From Saccharopolyspora sp. SCSIO 74807 (lineage in GTDB: Bacteria; Actinomycetota; Actinomycetes; Mycobacteriales; Pseudonocardiaceae): DNA of 64,000 bases. Both the position numbers and the translations under genes were made by a program. The notes beneath the pieces are model-generated. The model searched no databases. It saw only the letters and a program-made list of their open reading frames with translations, and was not told the origin of the DNA. Each line of letters begins with the position of its first letter. Within the stretch, counting starts at the first letter, position 1. Positions 62,422 through 64,000 of the stretch are shown in pieces. Location of the stretch: assembly GCF_037023755.1 (NCBI RefSeq), contig NZ_CP146100.1, forward strand, positions 5,239,501 to 5,303,500, in the 5' to 3' direction.

Positions 62422-63978
62422 TCAGCGTCCGATGTGGACTTCCATGCCCGGACCCAGCGGCAGGTCGGCGAAGTAGAACACGGCCAGAACCAGCATCCAC
62501 ACCCCCCAGAACGGCACCACGAAGGGGAGCATGCGAGCCAGCAATGTCCCCATTCCCGCCTGCGGCTCGTAGCGGCGCAGCTGAGCGAGAACGACGATCA
62601 TGTACGGGTTCATCGGCGTAATGATCTGCGTCGCCGAGTCTCCTACGCGAAAGGCGGCCTGCGCCAGTCCGGGTTCGAGGCCGATGAGCGTGAACATCGG
62701 CACGAAAACCGCTGCCGTGATCGACCACAACCCCGGCCCAGAAACGATGACCAGGTTCAACAGCGAGACGAGTACCACGAACCCGAACAACGCCAGGTAG
62801 CCGTCAAAGCTGAACGCGCGCATCGCATCAGCGCCCGACACCGCGATCCATCCCCCGAGGTTCGTCCAGTTGAACAGGGCGATGAGCTGCCCGAGCATGA
62901 ACGCCGTGATCAGAAATCCCGACAGCTCGCGGAGCGACGCCGCCATCATTTTCGGCACGTCGGCTGCCCGTGCGATCGTGCCGACTACCGCCCCGTACAC
63001 GATTCCCGGTACTGCGAAGGTCAGGAACAGCAGCGTGGTGACCGAATCCAACAGCGGCGACTCGGGCAGAAAACCGCCCTCCGCGTTGCGCAGCGGAGAG
63101 TTGGGCCAGAGCGCCAACGAGATCATGAGCACCCCGACCAAGGCGAAACTCGCCGCAGCCCTCGTGAGTCCCCTCCGCTCCGGCTTGCCGAGCCCGACGT
63201 CATCGAGGGTCGGATCCGCTGTGGCCGCGGTTTCATCTCGCGGAACACCCGCCCGGACGACGCGGGGCTCGATGAGCCGGTCGATCAGCATTCCCGCAAC
63301 AACGGTGAGGACCAAGGACGACGCGAGGCTGAAGTAGTAGTTGGACACCGGGGTGACGACCGACCCGCCGATCGACATGGACTCGCTCACCTGGTTGGTG
63401 ATCCCCGCGTACAGGACGTCGATGGTCATCACGACGGGCGCGAGCGCGATACCCGCCCCCACTGCGGCAAAACCACCCAGCAACCCCGCCACCGGATGCC
63501 GTCCCGCGGCCTTGAACACCATCATCGCCAACGGCGGAACGATGATGAACGCGGCGTCAGCCATCAAGCTGGCCGAAATTCCCACGAAGCTCACCGCGTA
63601 CGGCACCGCCCAGCGCGGTGCTCCCCTGAAACCCCACCGCACCAGTGCGGTGAGCAAGCCGCTGCGCTCGGCGAGCCCGACCCCCAGCATGATCGTCAGA
63701 ACCGTCTCCATCGGCGGAAAGCCGATGAAGTTCGCACCCAGCTTCGTTAACAGGAACTCCACACCGGGACCGCTGAACAAACCACGAAGAGGCTTTGTCT
63801 CACCGAACGCCCGCACCTCGACGCCAGCCGCAGCGAGCACAGTGGACACCCCGGCGACCACCAGGTACAACGCTCCGAACAGGAAGAAAGGTTCGGGCAG
63901 CCGGTTGGCGATCCGTTCGATCGCAGCGAGCGCGCGGTCGACGACGGACCCGCTCGGAGATGCCGTTCTGCCACTCAT
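62422..63978 (-). CDS. AbgT-family transporter
   Basis: A 518-residue membrane protein with about 11-13 hydrophobic segments and AbgT-family signatures (PFFLFGALYLVVAG, PMETVLTIMLGVGLAERSGL, DAAFIIVPPLAMMVF, TPMNPYMIVVL). AbgT members import p-aminobenzoyl-glutamate or export antimetabolites such as sulfonamides. It is on the minus strand with the S51 peptidase gene 184 bases downstream. The substrate is not known. Confidence 0.87.
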   Translation of the reverse strand: MSGRTASPSGSVVDRALAAIERIANRLPEPFFLFGALYLVVAGVSTVLAAAGVEVRAFGETKPLRGLFSGPGVEFLLTKLGANFIGFPPMETVLTIMLGVGLAERSGLLTALVRWGFRGAPRWAVPYAVSFVGISASLMADAAFIIVPPLAMMVFKAAGRHPVAGLLGGFAAVGAGIALAPVVMTIDVLYAGITNQVSESMSIGGSVVTPVSNYYFSLASSLVLTVVAGMLIDRLIEPRVVRAGVPRDETAATADPTLDDVGLGKPERRGLTRAAASFALVGVLMISLALWPNSPLRNAEGGFLPESPLLDSVTTLLFLTFAVPGIVYGAVVGTIARAADVPKMMAASLRELSGFLITAFMLGQLIALFNWTNLGGWIAVSGADAMRAFSFDGYLALFGFVVLVSLLNLVIVSGPGLWSITAAVFVPMFTLIGLEPGLAQAAFRVGDSATQIITPMNPYMIVVLAQLRRYEPQAGMGTLLARMLPFVVPFWGVWMLVLAVFYFADLPLGPGMEVHIGR

Positions 63979-64000
63979 CGCCGTATCGATCCCCGTTTCG

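Noticed and set aside
61002-63750. Two long plus-strand frames opposite the S51 peptidase and AbgT genes
   Set aside because: The minus-strand genes have clear motifs, while the plus-strand translations are His/Arg/Gln-rich repeats of codon bias.
1-64000. CRISPR arrays, tRNA and rRNA genes
   Set aside because: Looked for regular direct repeats and typical tRNA/rRNA stretches; none seen by eye.

Overview
The window is high-GC actinomycete chromosome with many GTG starts, F420-type (LLM) oxidoreductases, a mycobacterial-type EtfD and a dense set of acyl-CoA enzymes. A filamentous actinomycete of the Pseudonocardiaceae type is the best guess, but no rRNA or other taxonomic marker is present. 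No tRNA, rRNA or CRISPR array was seen.

Layout. (1) 1-2.6 kb: the tail of a Rieske dioxygenase operon (large subunit cut by the window edge, small subunit, Rieske ferredoxin, SDR), closed by a shared hairpin. (2) 2.6-40.4 kb: a large acyl-CoA catabolic locus. It holds an alpha-methylacyl-CoA racemase, two acyl-CoA synthetases, four acyl-CoA dehydrogenases, six crotonase-fold hydratases/hydrolases (including BadI-like and MenB-like proteins), MaoC dehydratases, a BadH-like dehydrogenase, a thiolase, a thioesterase, a CoA-transferase, phosphotransferase-family proteins, two F420/LLM proteins and EtfD, which passes electrons from beta-oxidation to the respiratory chain. Regulators are a FadR-type GntR, a LuxR-GAF protein, a TetR and a PucR. 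The set fits beta-oxidation-like breakdown of an alicyclic or branched acid, with ring opening by a BadI-type hydrolase. (3) 40.6-44.1 kb: an amidase with a tiny coupled ORF, an unknown membrane protein, and a COX3/COX4-like pair. (4) 44.2-46.6 kb: a scar of mobile and broken genes (IS30 transposase, serine recombinase tail, flavin monooxygenase remnant). (5) 47-61 kb: a compact co-oriented biosynthetic cluster with two free carrier proteins, two adenylating enzymes, two GNATs, a cupin, a 2-oxoglutarate oxygenase, a PLP aminotransferase, a BtpA protein, a SIS isomerase and an MFS exporter, followed by an LLM protein and an epimerase-like protein. No condensation or thioesterase domain is visible. 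(6) 61.6-64 kb: an S51 peptidase and an AbgT transporter.

Two regulatory layers can be read from the DNA. An 11-bp element, TGGTCNGACCA, occurs with few mismatches next to -10-like hexamers in front of seven catabolic transcription units, including the FadR-type regulator itself. A second palindrome, GATAACG-NN-CGTTatC, lies in front of the TetR gene, the badI-like gene and in the 39-kb intergenic region. The strongest candidate for an undescribed system is the 47-59 kb cluster, which seems to join two carrier-bound units without a condensation domain and adds sugar-phosphate-type enzymes.
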